A stretch of DNA of 48,190 bases from Alphaproteobacteria bacterium (lineage in GTDB: Bacteria; Pseudomonadota; Alphaproteobacteria; ATCC43930; CGMCC-115725): positions 1 through 48,190 of the forward strand of contig JAJPHB010000023.1 in the NCBI GenBank assembly GCA_021325525.1, written 5' to 3'. Under the pieces are notes generated by a model. It worked only from the letters and a program-made list of their open reading frames with translations. It did no database searches and was not told the origin of the DNA. Both the position numbers and the translations under genes were made by a program. Shown here piece by piece: positions 8,067 through 16,377 of this stretch. Each line of letters starts with the position of its first letter. Position 1 is the first letter of the stretch.

Positions 8067-8534
8067 ATGCGGCTGAGCACCAGGGGCCGCTACGCCGTGA
8101 TGGCCATGGTCGATTTGGCGAAGCATGCGGCCGGCCGACCCGTTCCGCTCGCCGAGATCGCCGAGCGCCAAGAGATCTCGCTCTCTTACCTCGAGCAGCT
8201 CTTCGCCAAGCTGCGCCATGGCGGGCTCGTCACCAGCGTGCGCGGGCCGGGCGGCGGCTACAAGCTCGCCTTCTCGGCGGGCAAGATGCGCATCTCCGAC
8301 GTCATTCTTGCCGTCGACGAGCCGATCCGGGCGACGCGCTGCAGGCCGGGCACGCCGGCCGGCTGCCGCGGCGACAAGAGCCGGTGCCTCACGCACGAAC
8401 TCTGGGAGGAGCTCGGCAACCAGATCCACCGCTATTTGAGCTCGGTCTCGCTCGCCGATATCGTCGAACGCCGGCCGCTCGGCGCCAGCAAGGGCGGGCG
8501 CCGCGACGGCGCCGCGGCGCTGGCCGCGCAATAG
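8067..8534 (+). CDS. iscR: Rrf2-family Fe-S regulator IscR
   Basis: 155 residues. The N-terminal winged helix (MRLSTRGRYAVMAMVDLA, then EISLSYLEQLFAKLRHGGLV and VRGPGGGYKLA) is typical of Rrf2 proteins. Cys92, Cys100 and Cys107 plus His110 match the [2Fe-2S] ligand pattern of IscR (C-C-C-H), with slightly wider spacing than in E. coli. It is the first gene of the isc operon and is expected to sense Fe-S status and repress the operon when it carries a cluster. The C-terminal 30 residues are Arg/Ala rich and probably disordered. Confidence 0.92.
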   Translation: MRLSTRGRYAVMAMVDLAKHAAGRPVPLAEIAERQEISLSYLEQLFAKLRHGGLVTSVRGPGGGYKLAFSAGKMRISDVILAVDEPIRATRCRPGTPAGCRGDKSRCLTHELWEELGNQIHRYLSSVSLADIVERRPLGASKGGRRDGAAALAAQ

Positions 8535-8556
8535 CGCCGCCTTCCGAGCAGAGCCG

Positions 8557-9744
8557 ATGCCGGATCGCCTGGCCTATCTCGACCACAATGCGACGACGCC
8601 GGTCCATCCGGAGGTCGCGGCCGCAGTCGCAGCCGCGCTGGCGCTGGGCGGCAATCCTTCCTCGGTCCACGCCGCCGGCCGCGCCGCCCGGCGCGCCGTC
8701 GAGCGCGCGCGCGCCGAGGTGGCGGCGCTGATCGGCGCCGAGCCCGACGACATCGTCTTCGTCAGCGGCGGCAGCGAGGCGAACCAGCTGGCGCTGCGCG
8801 GCTGCGGCCGCGAGCGGTTCATCGTCTCTGCGATCGAGCATGATTCGGTCCTTGGCGCCGTGCCCGAGGCCGAAATTCTGCCGGTCACCGCCGACGGCGT
8901 CGTCGATCGCGACGCCTTGGCCCGCCTCCTCGCGGCCGATCGCCGGCCGGCCCTCGTCTCGGTCATGCTGGCGAATAACGAGACCGGCGTCATCCAGCCC
9001 GTCGCCGAGCTGGCGGCGCTTGCCCACGCCCATGGCGCCCTGCTCCATTGCGATGCCGTCCAGGCCGCGGGCAAGCTGCCGATCGACTGGCGGAGGCTTG
9101 GCGCGGATCTTCTGTCGCTCTCGGCGCACAAGATAGGCGGCCCGCAGGGCGTGGGCGCGCTCGCGGTCGCGCCGCATCTCGAGCTGAGGCCCGCGCAGCG
9201 GGGTGGCGGCCAGGAAGGGGGAAGGCGGGCCGGAACCGAGAACGTGCCCGGCATCGTCGGCTTCGGCAGGGCCGCCGCCATCGCCGCATCGGCGCCCGCG
9301 GAGAATGCGCGGCTCGCGGCCTTGCGCGACGAGGCCGAGCGGCTGCTTCGCGCGATAGCGCCCGAGGCGCGCATCTTCGGCGCGGCGGCGCCGCGCCTCG
9401 CCAATACGCTCTCGATCACGATGCCGGGCGTCCGGGCGGAGACTCAGGTCATGGCGCTCGACCTCGCCGGCGTCATGGTGAGCGCCGGCGCCGCCTGCTC
9501 TTCCGGCAAGGTGCGGCCAAGCCACGTGCTGCGCGCCATGGGCGCCTCGGCCGAGGAAGCGGCGAGCGCCATCCGCATCAGCTTCGGCTGGAGCTCGACG
9601 CCCGAGGATGTGGCCCAGCTCGCCGCCGCCTGGGGCGCCCTCTATGCGCGAGCCGGCAAGGGCCGCGGCGAGGCGCCCGCCCCCCTCCCCGACCCTCCCC
9701 CGCTTGCGGGAGGGGTGGGAGCGCCGCAGGCGAGCGCCGCATGA
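8557..9744 (+). CDS. Cysteine desulfurase, NifS/IscS-like (first of two)
   Basis: 395 residues of the class V aminotransferase fold with pyridoxal phosphate. YLDHNATTPVHPEV opens the protein, the PLP lysine is in LSAHKIGGPQGVG, and the active-site cysteine is in SAGAACSSGKVRPSH. It releases sulfur from cysteine as a persulfide for Fe-S or thiolation pathways. The last 25 residues (from about 370, APLPDPPPLAGGVG) are proline rich and encoded by a GC-rich palindromic repeat, so the native tail seems to have been replaced or extended. The stop overlaps the next start (ATGA). A second desulfurase gene directly downstream is seen in related isc operons. Confidence 0.93.
   Translation: MPDRLAYLDHNATTPVHPEVAAAVAAALALGGNPSSVHAAGRAARRAVERARAEVAALIGAEPDDIVFVSGGSEANQLALRGCGRERFIVSAIEHDSVLGAVPEAEILPVTADGVVDRDALARLLAADRRPALVSVMLANNETGVIQPVAELAALAHAHGALLHCDAVQAAGKLPIDWRRLGADLLSLSAHKIGGPQGVGALAVAPHLELRPAQRGGGQEGGRRAGTENVPGIVGFGRAAAIAASAPAENARLAALRDEAERLLRAIAPEARIFGAAAPRLANTLSITMPGVRAETQVMALDLAGVMVSAGAACSSGKVRPSHVLRAMGASAEEAASAIRISFGWSSTPEDVAQLAAAWGALYARAGKGRGEAPAPLPDPPPLAGGVGAPQASAA
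9684..9720. repeat. GC-rich palindromic repeat inside the desulfurase 3' end
   Basis: CCCTCCCCCGC-TTGCGGGAGGG (centre near 9704) with flanking C-rich and G-rich arms. It is a relative of the perfect palindromes at 22661-22684 and 24046-24069. It is translated as part of the desulfurase C-terminus. Confidence 0.7.
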
Positions 9745-10931
9745 GCGCGCGGCAGCCCGGCGCCAACGACCGCCCGGTCTATCTCGACTATCAGGCGACG
9801 ACGCCCACGGATCCGCGCGTCCTCGCCGCGATGCTGCCCTATTTCACGGAGAAATTCGGCAACCCGCATTCGGCGAGCCATCGCTTCGGGCACGAGGCCG
9901 AAGCCGCCGTCGAACGCGCGCGCGCGCAAGTCGCGGCCCTCATCGGCGCCGAGCCGCGCGAAATCGTCTTCACCTCGGGCGCCACTGAATCGAACAATCT
10001 CGCGATCAAGGGGGCGGCACGCTTCCTGCGCGCCCATTCTCGCGACGCGGCGCCGCGCGACCGGATCGTCACCCTCGCCACCGAGCACAAATGCGTGCTC
10101 GAAGCCGCCGCCCGTCTCGCCGAGGAGGGGTTCGCCCTCGATTGCCTTCCGGTCGAGAGGAGCGGGCTCGTCGATCTCGAGCGCCTCGCCGCCGCGATCG
10201 GGCCGCGCACGGCCCTCGTCTCGGTGATGGCCGCCAACAACGAAATCGGCGTCATCCAGCCCCTCGCCGCGATCGGCGCCCTCTGCCGCGAGCGCGGCGC
10301 CCTCTTCCACACCGATGCGGCGCAGGCAGCGGGCAAGATTCCGCTCGACGTCGCCGCCATGGGGATCGACCTGCTGTCGATCTCAGGCCACAAGATCTAT
10401 GGACCGAAGGGCATCGGCGCTCTCTATGTGCGCCGCCGCCCACGCGTCCGGCTCATGCCGCTCATCGACGGCGGCGGGCAGGAGCGCGGCTTCCGCTCCG
10501 GCACCCTGCCGACTCCGCTCTGCGTCGGCCTCGGCGAGGCCTGCGCTCTGGCTGCGGCCGAGATGGCGGCGGAGGCGGCGCGGCTCCTCGCCCTGCGCCG
10601 GCGGCTTCTGGATGCCGTGACCCGGCGCCTTCCCGAAACGCAGCTCAACGGCGATGCCGAGCGGCGCCTCCCGGGCAACCTCAACCTCGCCTTTCCCGGC
10701 ATCGATGCCGAAGCGCTCCTCGCGCGCTGCCCGGCGGTCGCCGCCTCGACCGGCTCGGCCTGCTCCTCGGCCAGCATCGAGCCCTCCTATGTGCTGCGCG
10801 CCCTCGGCCTCGATGCGGCGATGGCGGCGGCCTCGGTGCGCATCGGCCTCGGCCGCTTCACGACGGAGGCCGAGGTCGATTTCGCTGCCGACGCGTTAGT
10901 CGCGGCCATCGGCGATCTCAAGGGGCGATGA
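9741..10931 (+). CDS. iscS: Cysteine desulfurase IscS (second of two)
   Basis: 396 residues from the ATG at 9741, overlapping the upstream stop by 4 bases. YLDYQATTPTDPRV, ATESNNLAIKG, the PLP lysine in SISGHKIYGPKGIGALY and the mobile cysteine loop STGSACSSASIEPSYVLRALG are those of group I IscS, the form that normally hands sulfur to IscU. IscS also supplies MnmA, which is encoded 2 kb downstream in this window. No iscU follows; iscA is next after a 79-base gap with its own good ribosome-binding site. Confident in the enzyme, less so in its sulfur acceptor here. Confidence 0.94.
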   Translation: MSARQPGANDRPVYLDYQATTPTDPRVLAAMLPYFTEKFGNPHSASHRFGHEAEAAVERARAQVAALIGAEPREIVFTSGATESNNLAIKGAARFLRAHSRDAAPRDRIVTLATEHKCVLEAAARLAEEGFALDCLPVERSGLVDLERLAAAIGPRTALVSVMAANNEIGVIQPLAAIGALCRERGALFHTDAAQAAGKIPLDVAAMGIDLLSISGHKIYGPKGIGALYVRRRPRVRLMPLIDGGGQERGFRSGTLPTPLCVGLGEACALAAAEMAAEAARLLALRRRLLDAVTRRLPETQLNGDAERRLPGNLNLAFPGIDAEALLARCPAVAASTGSACSSASIEPSYVLRALGLDAAMAAASVRIGLGRFTTEAEVDFAADALVAAIGDLKGR

Positions 10932-11010
10932 CAAGCGCCGCCTCCGGGGCCACATAGCGAAATTAGGGATTTCATGTTATGAGCGTTTCGCTTTGAGGAG
11001 TGTCTCGACC

Positions 11011-11349
11011 ATGTCTCGCATGCAGGCCATGAGCGTGACCGATGCGGCGGCCCTGCGCATCAAGGCGCTGCTCGCCAAGCGCGGCAAGCCCTCGGTCGGC
11101 ATCCGCGTCGGCGTCCGCTCGCGCGGCTGCTCGGGCCTCACCTATACGCTCGAATACGCCGACGAGAAGGGCAAGTTCGACGAGGTCGTCGAGGATAAGG
11201 GCGTCACTATCCTCATCGACCCCAAAGCGACGATGTTCATCATCGGGACGGAGATGGACTTCGTTGAGGGCAAGCTCGAATCCGGCTTTACCTTCCGCAA
11301 CCCCAACGAAAAGGGCCGTTGCGGCTGCGGCGAATCCTTCCACGTCTGA
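11011..11349 (+). CDS. iscA: A-type Fe-S carrier IscA
   Basis: 112 residues. The start at 11011 has GAGGAG 10 bases upstream. The three conserved cysteines of A-type carriers are Cys40 (SRGCSGLTYTLEY), Cys104 and Cys106 (GRCGCGESF). The protein binds iron or a [2Fe-2S]/[4Fe-4S] cluster and passes it to target enzymes. In ordinary isc operons iscU precedes this gene and hscB-hscA follow it; here iscU is missing before it and a shortened HscA-like gene follows after 4 bases. Confidence 0.93.
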   Translation: MSRMQAMSVTDAAALRIKALLAKRGKPSVGIRVGVRSRGCSGLTYTLEYADEKGKFDEVVEDKGVTILIDPKATMFIIGTEMDFVEGKLESGFTFRNPNEKGRCGCGESFHV

Positions 11350-11353
11350 GGCG

Positions 11354-11839
11354 ATGCTGTTTCAGATCGAGGAGCCGGACGGCGCCCCGGGCGATGCCGA
11401 GGGTCCGGGCGCGGCGGTCGGCATCGACCTCGCCCGACCCCATGCGAGCGTTGCGATCGCGATCGGCGGCAATGCCGAGGTGCTGCCCACGCGCGATGGC
11501 GGGCCCGGACCCGAAACCGCGGGTTTGCGCGACGCCGTGGCGGGCTTCGCCACGGCGCCCACAGCGGCCGCGCTGCTGGCGCTGCGCGGCATCGCCGAGC
11601 GGGCGCTGGCGCGGCCGGTGACGCATGCGGCGGTCGTGGTCGCGGCGCCGCTCGATGCGACGGCACGTGCCTCGCTCGCCGCTGCGGCGGCCGCCAGCGG
11701 GCTGGTTTTGACGCGCGTGCTGGCGCGCGAGGAGGCCGCCGCTCTTGCCGCCGGGGCGCCGGCCGCCGACGCGGCCCTGCTCGGCGCCGCGATCGCCGCC
11801 GAGGACGATGCCATCGCCTTGCGGCCAAGACAGGACTGA
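11354..11839 (+). CDS. Vestigial HscA-like (Hsp70 ATPase-domain remnant) protein
   Basis: 161 residues, against roughly 600 for HscA. The opening LFQIEEP...[16 protein letters not shown] lines up with the HscA start (LLQI-EP, then VGIDLGTTNSLVA), but the phosphate-binding GTT is replaced by ARP. Residues about 72-134 ([40 protein letters not shown]) parallel the Hsp70 stretch that normally reads PAYFDDAQRQATKDAA, then NEPTAAALAYG. The end, [12 protein letters not shown], parallels the late-ATPase-domain GAAIQAE. The substrate-binding domain is absent. The codon third positions stay G/C rich and there is no stop, so the frame appears maintained. It occupies the place of hscA between iscA and the ferredoxin. 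ATPase activity is unlikely. The homology is my reading from motif order, not a search. Confidence 0.68.
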   Translation: MLFQIEEPDGAPGDAEGPGAAVGIDLARPHASVAIAIGGNAEVLPTRDGGPGPETAGLRDAVAGFATAPTAAALLALRGIAERALARPVTHAAVVVAAPLDATARASLAAAAAASGLVLTRVLAREEAAALAAGAPAADAALLGAAIAAEDDAIALRPRQD

Positions 11840-11865
11840 GCTTAGAGGAATTCGGAATTCGCATT

Positions 11866-12198
11866 ATGCCCAAGATGGTTTTTGTCGAGCGCGACGGGAC
11901 CCGCCGCGAGGTGGAGGCGCCGGTCGGGCTCTCGGTTCTCGAAATCGCCCATCGGCACGGCGTCGATATCGAGGGCGCCTGCGAAGGCTCGCTCGCCTGC
12001 TCGACCTGCCATGTCATTGTCGACCCGGAATGGTTCGAGCTGCTCAAGACCGCGACCGAGGACGAGGAGGACATGCTCGACCTCGCCTTCGGCCTGACGC
12101 AAACCTCGCGCCTCGGCTGCCAGATCATCATGAGCGAGGAGCTCGACGGCCTCACCGTCGCGCTGCCGGCGGCGACGCGGAACATGATGAACCGGTAG
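11866..12198 (+). CDS. fdx: Adrenodoxin-type [2Fe-2S] ferredoxin (Isc ferredoxin)
   Basis: 110 residues. Cluster ligands are Cys39, Cys45, Cys48 and Cys85, the CX5CX2C...C pattern of Isc ferredoxins ([12 protein letters not shown], then RLGCQI). It supplies electrons for cluster assembly and persulfide reduction. GAGG lies about 15 bases before the ATG. Last gene of the isc operon, 26 bases after the HscA-like gene. Confidence 0.93.
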   Translation: MPKMVFVERDGTRREVEAPVGLSVLEIAHRHGVDIEGACEGSLACSTCHVIVDPEWFELLKTATEDEEDMLDLAFGLTQTSRLGCQIIMSEELDGLTVALPAATRNMMNR

Positions 12199-12356
12199 GC
12201 GCCGCCCGCACGGCAGTCCTGCAGGAACTCGTTGTCCGACAAGGCGTTGGCAAGCAAGTGCCGCGTCTGCCGGATATCATGTTGTCGCGTTTGTGCAAAT
12301 CGCCCCCCAATGGCTCCCGATCGGCGGCGCCGGGCTCGCACCGGAAGACGACCGAA

Positions 12357-12731
12357 ATGGAGAAGCGGGCGACGATTCTCGTCGTCGAAGACGATGACGA
12401 CATCCGCGACATGGTCGCGGAAATCCTGGAGGATTATGGTTATCGCGTGCTGTGCGCGCAGAATGCCGATGCTGCCCTCGCCATCCTGCGGCGCGACCGC
12501 GACATCGACCTCATGTTCACCGACATCATTATGCCGGGCCACCTCAACGGCGTCGATCTGGCGCAGGCCGCGCTCGATATCCAGCCGCATCTGAAGCTGC
12601 TCTTCGCATCGGGCTATGCGAGCCAGGCGGTGCTGGCGCCGCTGCAGGACCGCCTGAGCAGCGCCTTCATCAGCAAGCCCTACCGGCCGCGCGAGCTGGC
12701 GGCGCGCATCGCGGCGCTGCTCGACGAATGA
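12357..12731 (+). CDS. Single-domain response regulator (CheY-like)
   Basis: 124 residues, a receiver domain and nothing else. The phosphoacceptor is Asp56 in MFTDIIMPG, the acidic pair is in [10 protein letters not shown] and the conserved lysine is Lys107 in [13 protein letters not shown] precedes the ATG. The kinase and output partner are not in the window. The 158 bases before it, after the ferredoxin, hold no recognisable gene. Confidence 0.85.
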   Translation: MEKRATILVVEDDDDIRDMVAEILEDYGYRVLCAQNADAALAILRRDRDIDLMFTDIIMPGHLNGVDLAQAALDIQPHLKLLFASGYASQAVLAPLQDRLSSAFISKPYRPRELAARIAALLDE

Positions 12732-12783
12732 GGCCGGAGGGCCCGTTGCGGAGCGGGCCGAATTGCCTATAGTGCCGCCCGCC

Positions 12784-13929
12784 ATGCCGGACGCGACCGC
12801 CGCATCCTTTCCGCTCGAAATGACGAAGCCGCCGCGCGCCTGCCGCATCGTCGTCGCGATGTCGGGCGGCGTCGACAGCGCCGTGACCGCGGCGCTGCTC
12901 GTCAGCCAAGGCTTCGAGGTGGTCGGCGTCACCCTGCAGCTCTATGACCACGGCGCGTCGGTCGGGCGCAAGGGCGCGTGCTGCGCCGGCGCCGACATTC
13001 GCGATGCCGCGCGCGTCGCCGAGCGCCTCGGCATCCCGCATTACGTTCTCGATTACGAGCAGCGCTTCCGTCGCGCCGTCATCGACGATTTCGCCGATGC
13101 CTATCTGCGCGGCGAAACACCGATCCCTTGCGTGCGCTGCAACGAGACGGTCAAGTTCGGCGACCTCCTGGCGACCGCGCGCGACCTCGGCGCCGATGCG
13201 CTCGCCACCGGCCACTACGCACGGCGCGTCATGGGGCGGGCGGGACCGGAGCTGCACCGCGCCGCCGACGCCGAGCGCGACCAGAGCTATTTCCTCTTCC
13301 GCACGACGCCGGATCAGCTCGCCTTCCTGCGCTTTCCCCTGGGCGGCATGAGCAAGGCGGAGACGCGCGCCCTCGCCGAGCGCTTCGCCCTGCCGGTTGC
13401 CGCCAAGCCCGACAGTCAGGATATCTGCTTCGTGCCGAGCGGCTCCTATGCCCGCCTCGTCGAGAAGCTGCGCCCCGGCGCCCTTTCGCCGGGCGAGATC
13501 GTCGATCGCGAGGGCCGCGTCCTCGGCCGCCACGACGGCATCATCAACTTCACCGTCGGCCAGCGCCGCGGCCTCGGCATCGCCTCGGCCGATCCGCTCT
13601 ACGTCCTTCGTCTCGATCCCGAACGGGCGCGCGTCGTCGTCGGGCCGAAGAGCGCGCTCGGCGGTCGCCGGGTGCGGCTCGGCGCCGTCAATTGGCTCGG
13701 CGGCGACCGCGCCGGGGCCGCCGGGCCCGACGGGCTGCGCGTCGCCGTGAAGCTGCGCTCGGCGCAGCCCCCCGTGCCCGCCCGGCTCTTCCTCGCGGGC
13801 GCCGGCGGCGAAGTCGTTCTCGACGAGCCGGCGGGCGCCGTGGCGCCGGGCCAGGCCTGCGTCTTCTACGATGGCGAGCGCGTCCTCGGCGGCGGTTGGA
13901 TCCGGCGTGAGGCCGCCGCCGCGGCGTGA
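12784..13929 (+). CDS. mnmA: tRNA-specific 2-thiouridylase MnmA
   Basis: 381 residues from the ATG at 12784. The PP-loop is [17 protein letters not shown]. The two catalytic cysteines lie in [13 protein letters not shown] and [15 protein letters not shown] and [12 protein letters not shown] are also family signatures. It adds sulfur to U34 of Lys, Glu and Gln tRNAs, using persulfide that starts from IscS. Its place close to the isc operon fits that supply. The C-terminal domain (residues about 290-380) is the usual beta barrel. Confidence 0.95.
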   Translation: MPDATAASFPLEMTKPPRACRIVVAMSGGVDSAVTAALLVSQGFEVVGVTLQLYDHGASVGRKGACCAGADIRDAARVAERLGIPHYVLDYEQRFRRAVIDDFADAYLRGETPIPCVRCNETVKFGDLLATARDLGADALATGHYARRVMGRAGPELHRAADAERDQSYFLFRTTPDQLAFLRFPLGGMSKAETRALAERFALPVAAKPDSQDICFVPSGSYARLVEKLRPGALSPGEIVDREGRVLGRHDGIINFTVGQRRGLGIASADPLYVLRLDPERARVVVGPKSALGGRRVRLGAVNWLGGDRAGAAGPDGLRVAVKLRSAQPPVPARLFLAGAGGEVVLDEPAGAVAPGQACVFYDGERVLGGGWIRREAAAAA

Positions 13930-13951
13930 GCCGGACGGAAGCGGCCCGCTC

Positions 13952-14281
13952 TCAAGGGCGCCGCAGCGGCGCGTGCGGCGCCGAGACGAGGCGGAGAAAG
14001 ATGCGGTCCTCGCGGCGGATGAACTGCTCCTTGCGCGCGAAGTCGAAATTGGCGCGCCCGGCGGGATCCTCCCTGAGGCGCGCGCGATAGGCCTCGTAGG
14101 CTGCGAGGCTCTCGATATTGTAGACGGCATAGGCCGTCGTCGCCGAGCCTTCATGCGGCGCGAAATAGCCGATGAGATCGGCGCCGCAGCGCGGGATCGC
14201 CTGCCCCCAATTGCGCGCATACTCCTCGAAGGCGGCGGTCTTGAAGGGATCGATCTCGTAGCGGATGAAGCAGGTGATCAT
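13952..14281 (-). CDS. NIPSNAP family protein
   Basis: 109 residues from the ATG at 14281, with GGAGG at ribosome-binding distance. The opening [25 protein letters not shown] is the NIPSNAP ferredoxin-like fold pattern, and [17 protein letters not shown] follows near the end. The bacterial function is unknown. It lies convergent with mnmA with 22 bases between, and follows the periplasmic binding protein gene on the same strand. Confidence 0.82.
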   Translation of the reverse strand: MITCFIRYEIDPFKTAAFEEYARNWGQAIPRCGADLIGYFAPHEGSATTAYAVYNIESLAAYEAYRARLREDPAGRANFDFARKEQFIRREDRIFLRLVSAPHAPLRRP

Positions 14282-14378
14282 CGGTGCCTCCAGCAATCGT
14301 CGAGGCACCTTACGCTGGCGCCGGCGCCCGATGCTTCGCGCGCCGCCGAAGCATCGGGGGGGGACGCCGGCACTGGCG

Positions 14379-15557
14379 TCAATCGCGTGTCGCGACGGGG
14401 AGCGGCATCTCCGCCGGCTCGATCCTGCGCACCAGCCGCGGCGCGGCGGAAGCCTGCGCGCCCTCGCTGCGGAACTGGTACATGGGCTGCAAGGCCTGGT
14501 GATCCTGCCGGCGAATGGTAAGGCGCCCCTTGGGAGCGAGGAATCGCATGCCTTCGAGGGCCGCGACGAGCGCTTCGGCATGCGTCGAAGGCGCCCGCGC
14601 CATCGCCTCCACCGCCGCGATCGCCGCCGTCATCGCCTCGGCGGCGGTCTCGTCGGGCCGCTCGTGGAAGCGCCTGCCCCAGCGCGCCACCAGCCAGGCG
14701 TTCACCGGATTGGACGGCATCGAATAGAAATAGGAGGTGACCCCTTCGAGCTCGCCTCCGGCCTTCGGCGGCGCGTTGGGGTCGATCGCGCCGCAGAGGG
14801 CGAGGCGAATGCCGAAGCGGCCGGGTTGGGTGGCGGCGATCGCGGCGATGGGAGGGTGCGGCCCGGGCCAGATCGTCAGCAGGGTCTTGGCGCCGTGGAG
14901 GTCGTGGAGCGCATCGAACTGCGCCGCAATCCGCCGCCCGATCTCTGAGCGGTCGGGCGGCAGGAAATAGGAGGAGATGAAGAAGACGCCCTCTGGCCTC
15001 CGCTCCAGCGCCGCCTTCAGCGCCGCGACGGCGCCATGGCCCTCGCCCGTATCGGGCGCGACGACGGCGAGGTTGAGCTCCGGCCGGGCGAGCGCCAGCA
15101 CGGCCGCGATCGTCTCTTGGCTCGCGCTGGCGGCGGTGCGGAAGACGTAGCGGTTGCCGGCGCTGGCGGTGATGGCGTCGGCCTTGGCATGGGCGACGAG
15201 AAGGATTCGCCGGAGCTCCGCAGCGACGGGGAGCATGGCGAGGGTCTCGGCCGAGGAGCCGGCGCCGACGGCGAGAGCGACGGCCGGGTCGCGCCCCTCT
15301 TCGCCGAGGAGCCGCGCCGCCGTCATGGGATCGCCGCGGTCATCGCGGACTCTCAGCGCGATCTCGCGGCCGCGGACGCGGAAGCTCCCATGCGTCGCGT
15401 AGTCGAGCCCCAGGCGGAAGCCGTCTTCGCTATGCCGCGCGACATCGGCATGCGCCGGGCTGCGGTCCTCGATGAGGGCGATGGCGAGCGTCTGCGCCAG
15501 CGCCGAATTGCTCGCCGCCGCCGCCAGGAGTGCAAGTCCTATCACCGCGCGCATCAT
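14379..15557 (-). CDS. Periplasmic branched-chain amino acid type binding protein
   Basis: 392 residues from the ATG at 15557, chosen because GGAGC lies 6 bases upstream; an in-frame ATG at 15572 has no such site. A signal peptide ([19 protein letters not shown]) is followed by a type I periplasmic binding fold of the Leu/Ile/Val receptor family: [53 protein letters not shown] and a C-terminal [17 protein letters not shown] helix. No permease or ATPase genes are next to it, so it is an orphan receptor. It could act as the sensing part of another system or bind a small cofactor or solute; its ligand is unknown. Confidence 0.83.
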   Translation of the reverse strand: MMRAVIGLALLAAAASNSALAQTLAIALIEDRSPAHADVARHSEDGFRLGLDYATHGSFRVRGREIALRVRDDRGDPMTAARLLGEEGRDPAVALAVGAGSSAETLAMLPVAAELRRILLVAHAKADAITASAGNRYVFRTAASASQETIAAVLALARPELNLAVVAPDTGEGHGAVAALKAALERRPEGVFFISSYFLPPDRSEIGRRIAAQFDALHDLHGAKTLLTIWPGPHPPIAAIAATQPGRFGIRLALCGAIDPNAPPKAGGELEGVTSYFYSMPSNPVNAWLVARWGRRFHERPDETAAEAMTAAIAAVEAMARAPSTHAEALVAALEGMRFLAPKGRLTIRRQDHQALQPMYQFRSEGAQASAAPRLVRRIEPAEMPLPVATRD

Positions 15558-15589
15558 TCGCCAGCTCCGCATTGAGGCGTCGAAAACAC

Positions 15590-15635
15590 GCGTCGTTTAT
15601 AACCTATATTTTGAATATTTCAGGTGTTATTCCCG
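15590..15635. promoter_or_regulatory. AT-rich patch in the gap between the binding protein and efp
   Basis: Within a 213-base divergent gap, 15595-15630 is markedly A/T rich (TTTATAACCTATATTTTGAA) against a very GC-rich background. It is the obvious candidate for promoters in one or both directions. I could not assign -35 and -10 boxes with confidence. Confidence 0.35.
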
Positions 15636-15770
15636 CGGTACCGGGCTGCGCCGGGAGCAGCCTTCCCTGGCAGACGTTTCCCGAATCGAGCGCGCATTCC
15701 GCTTCCTTTGCCGCAGTCAAGCTGGTAGGAACTGCCGCGCCACACTCCCCGTTCTCGCCGAGACCGACGC

Positions 15771-16337
15771 ATGAAGATCAACGCCATCGACATCAAGCCC
15801 GGCAACGTGCTGGAGCATGCGGGCAAGCTCTGGCTCGTCATGAAGCGCGAGCTGGTGCAGCCGGGCAAGGGCGGCGCCTTCGCCCAGGTCGAGATGCGCG
15901 ATCTGCGCGCCGGCAACAAGACCATCGAGCGCTTCCGCACGCAGGAGACCGTCGAGCGCGTCCAGCTCGACGAGAAGGAGATGCAGTTCCTCTATTTCGA
16001 GGGGAGTCAGGCGACCTTCATGGACAATGAGAGCTTCGAGCAGATCGCCGTCGATCGCGAGATGATCGGTGAGCCGGCGGATTTCCTCCGCGACGGCATG
16101 GTCTGCACGGTGCGCCTCTACGAGGGCGCCGCGCTCTCGGTCGAGCTGCCGCAGACCGTGGCGATGCTCCTTGTCGAGGCCGACCCCGTGGTGAAGGGGC
16201 AGACGGCCTCCTCCTCCTACAAGCCGGGAAAGCTCGAGAATGGCCGCCGCGTCATGATCCCGCCCCATGTCGAGGCGGGAACGCGCATCGTCGTCAACAC
16301 CAGCGACGGGACCTACGTCGAGCGCGCCAAGGACTAG
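15771..16337 (+). CDS. efp: Elongation factor P
   Basis: 188 residues, the standard length, with three domains. The modified-lysine loop QPGKGGAFAQV places the target at Lys33. It binds between the P and E sites of ribosomes and relieves stalling at polyproline stretches, which fits a genome that encodes proline runs such as the one in the OmpA-like protein downstream. The C-terminal KPGKLENGRRVMIPPHVEAGTRI-type signature is present. Genes for the lysine-modifying enzymes are not in the window. The phosphatase gene follows 40 bases later. Confidence 0.96.
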   Translation: MKINAIDIKPGNVLEHAGKLWLVMKRELVQPGKGGAFAQVEMRDLRAGNKTIERFRTQETVERVQLDEKEMQFLYFEGSQATFMDNESFEQIAVDREMIGEPADFLRDGMVCTVRLYEGAALSVELPQTVAMLLVEADPVVKGQTASSSYKPGKLENGRRVMIPPHVEAGTRIVVNTSDGTYVERAKD

Positions 16338-16377
16338 CGCGGCTCACCTCCTTTCCGCCGCGTTTCACGGAAGAGCG

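Noticed and set aside
9048-9740. Upstream extension of the iscS frame
   Set aside because: Overlaps the first desulfurase, which is conserved; the overlapping ATGA at 9741 gives the correct start.
11354-11839. Treating the HscA-like gene as a pseudogene
   Set aside because: No frameshift or stop, coding-like third positions and tight operon spacing argue for a retained gene, though function is unproven.
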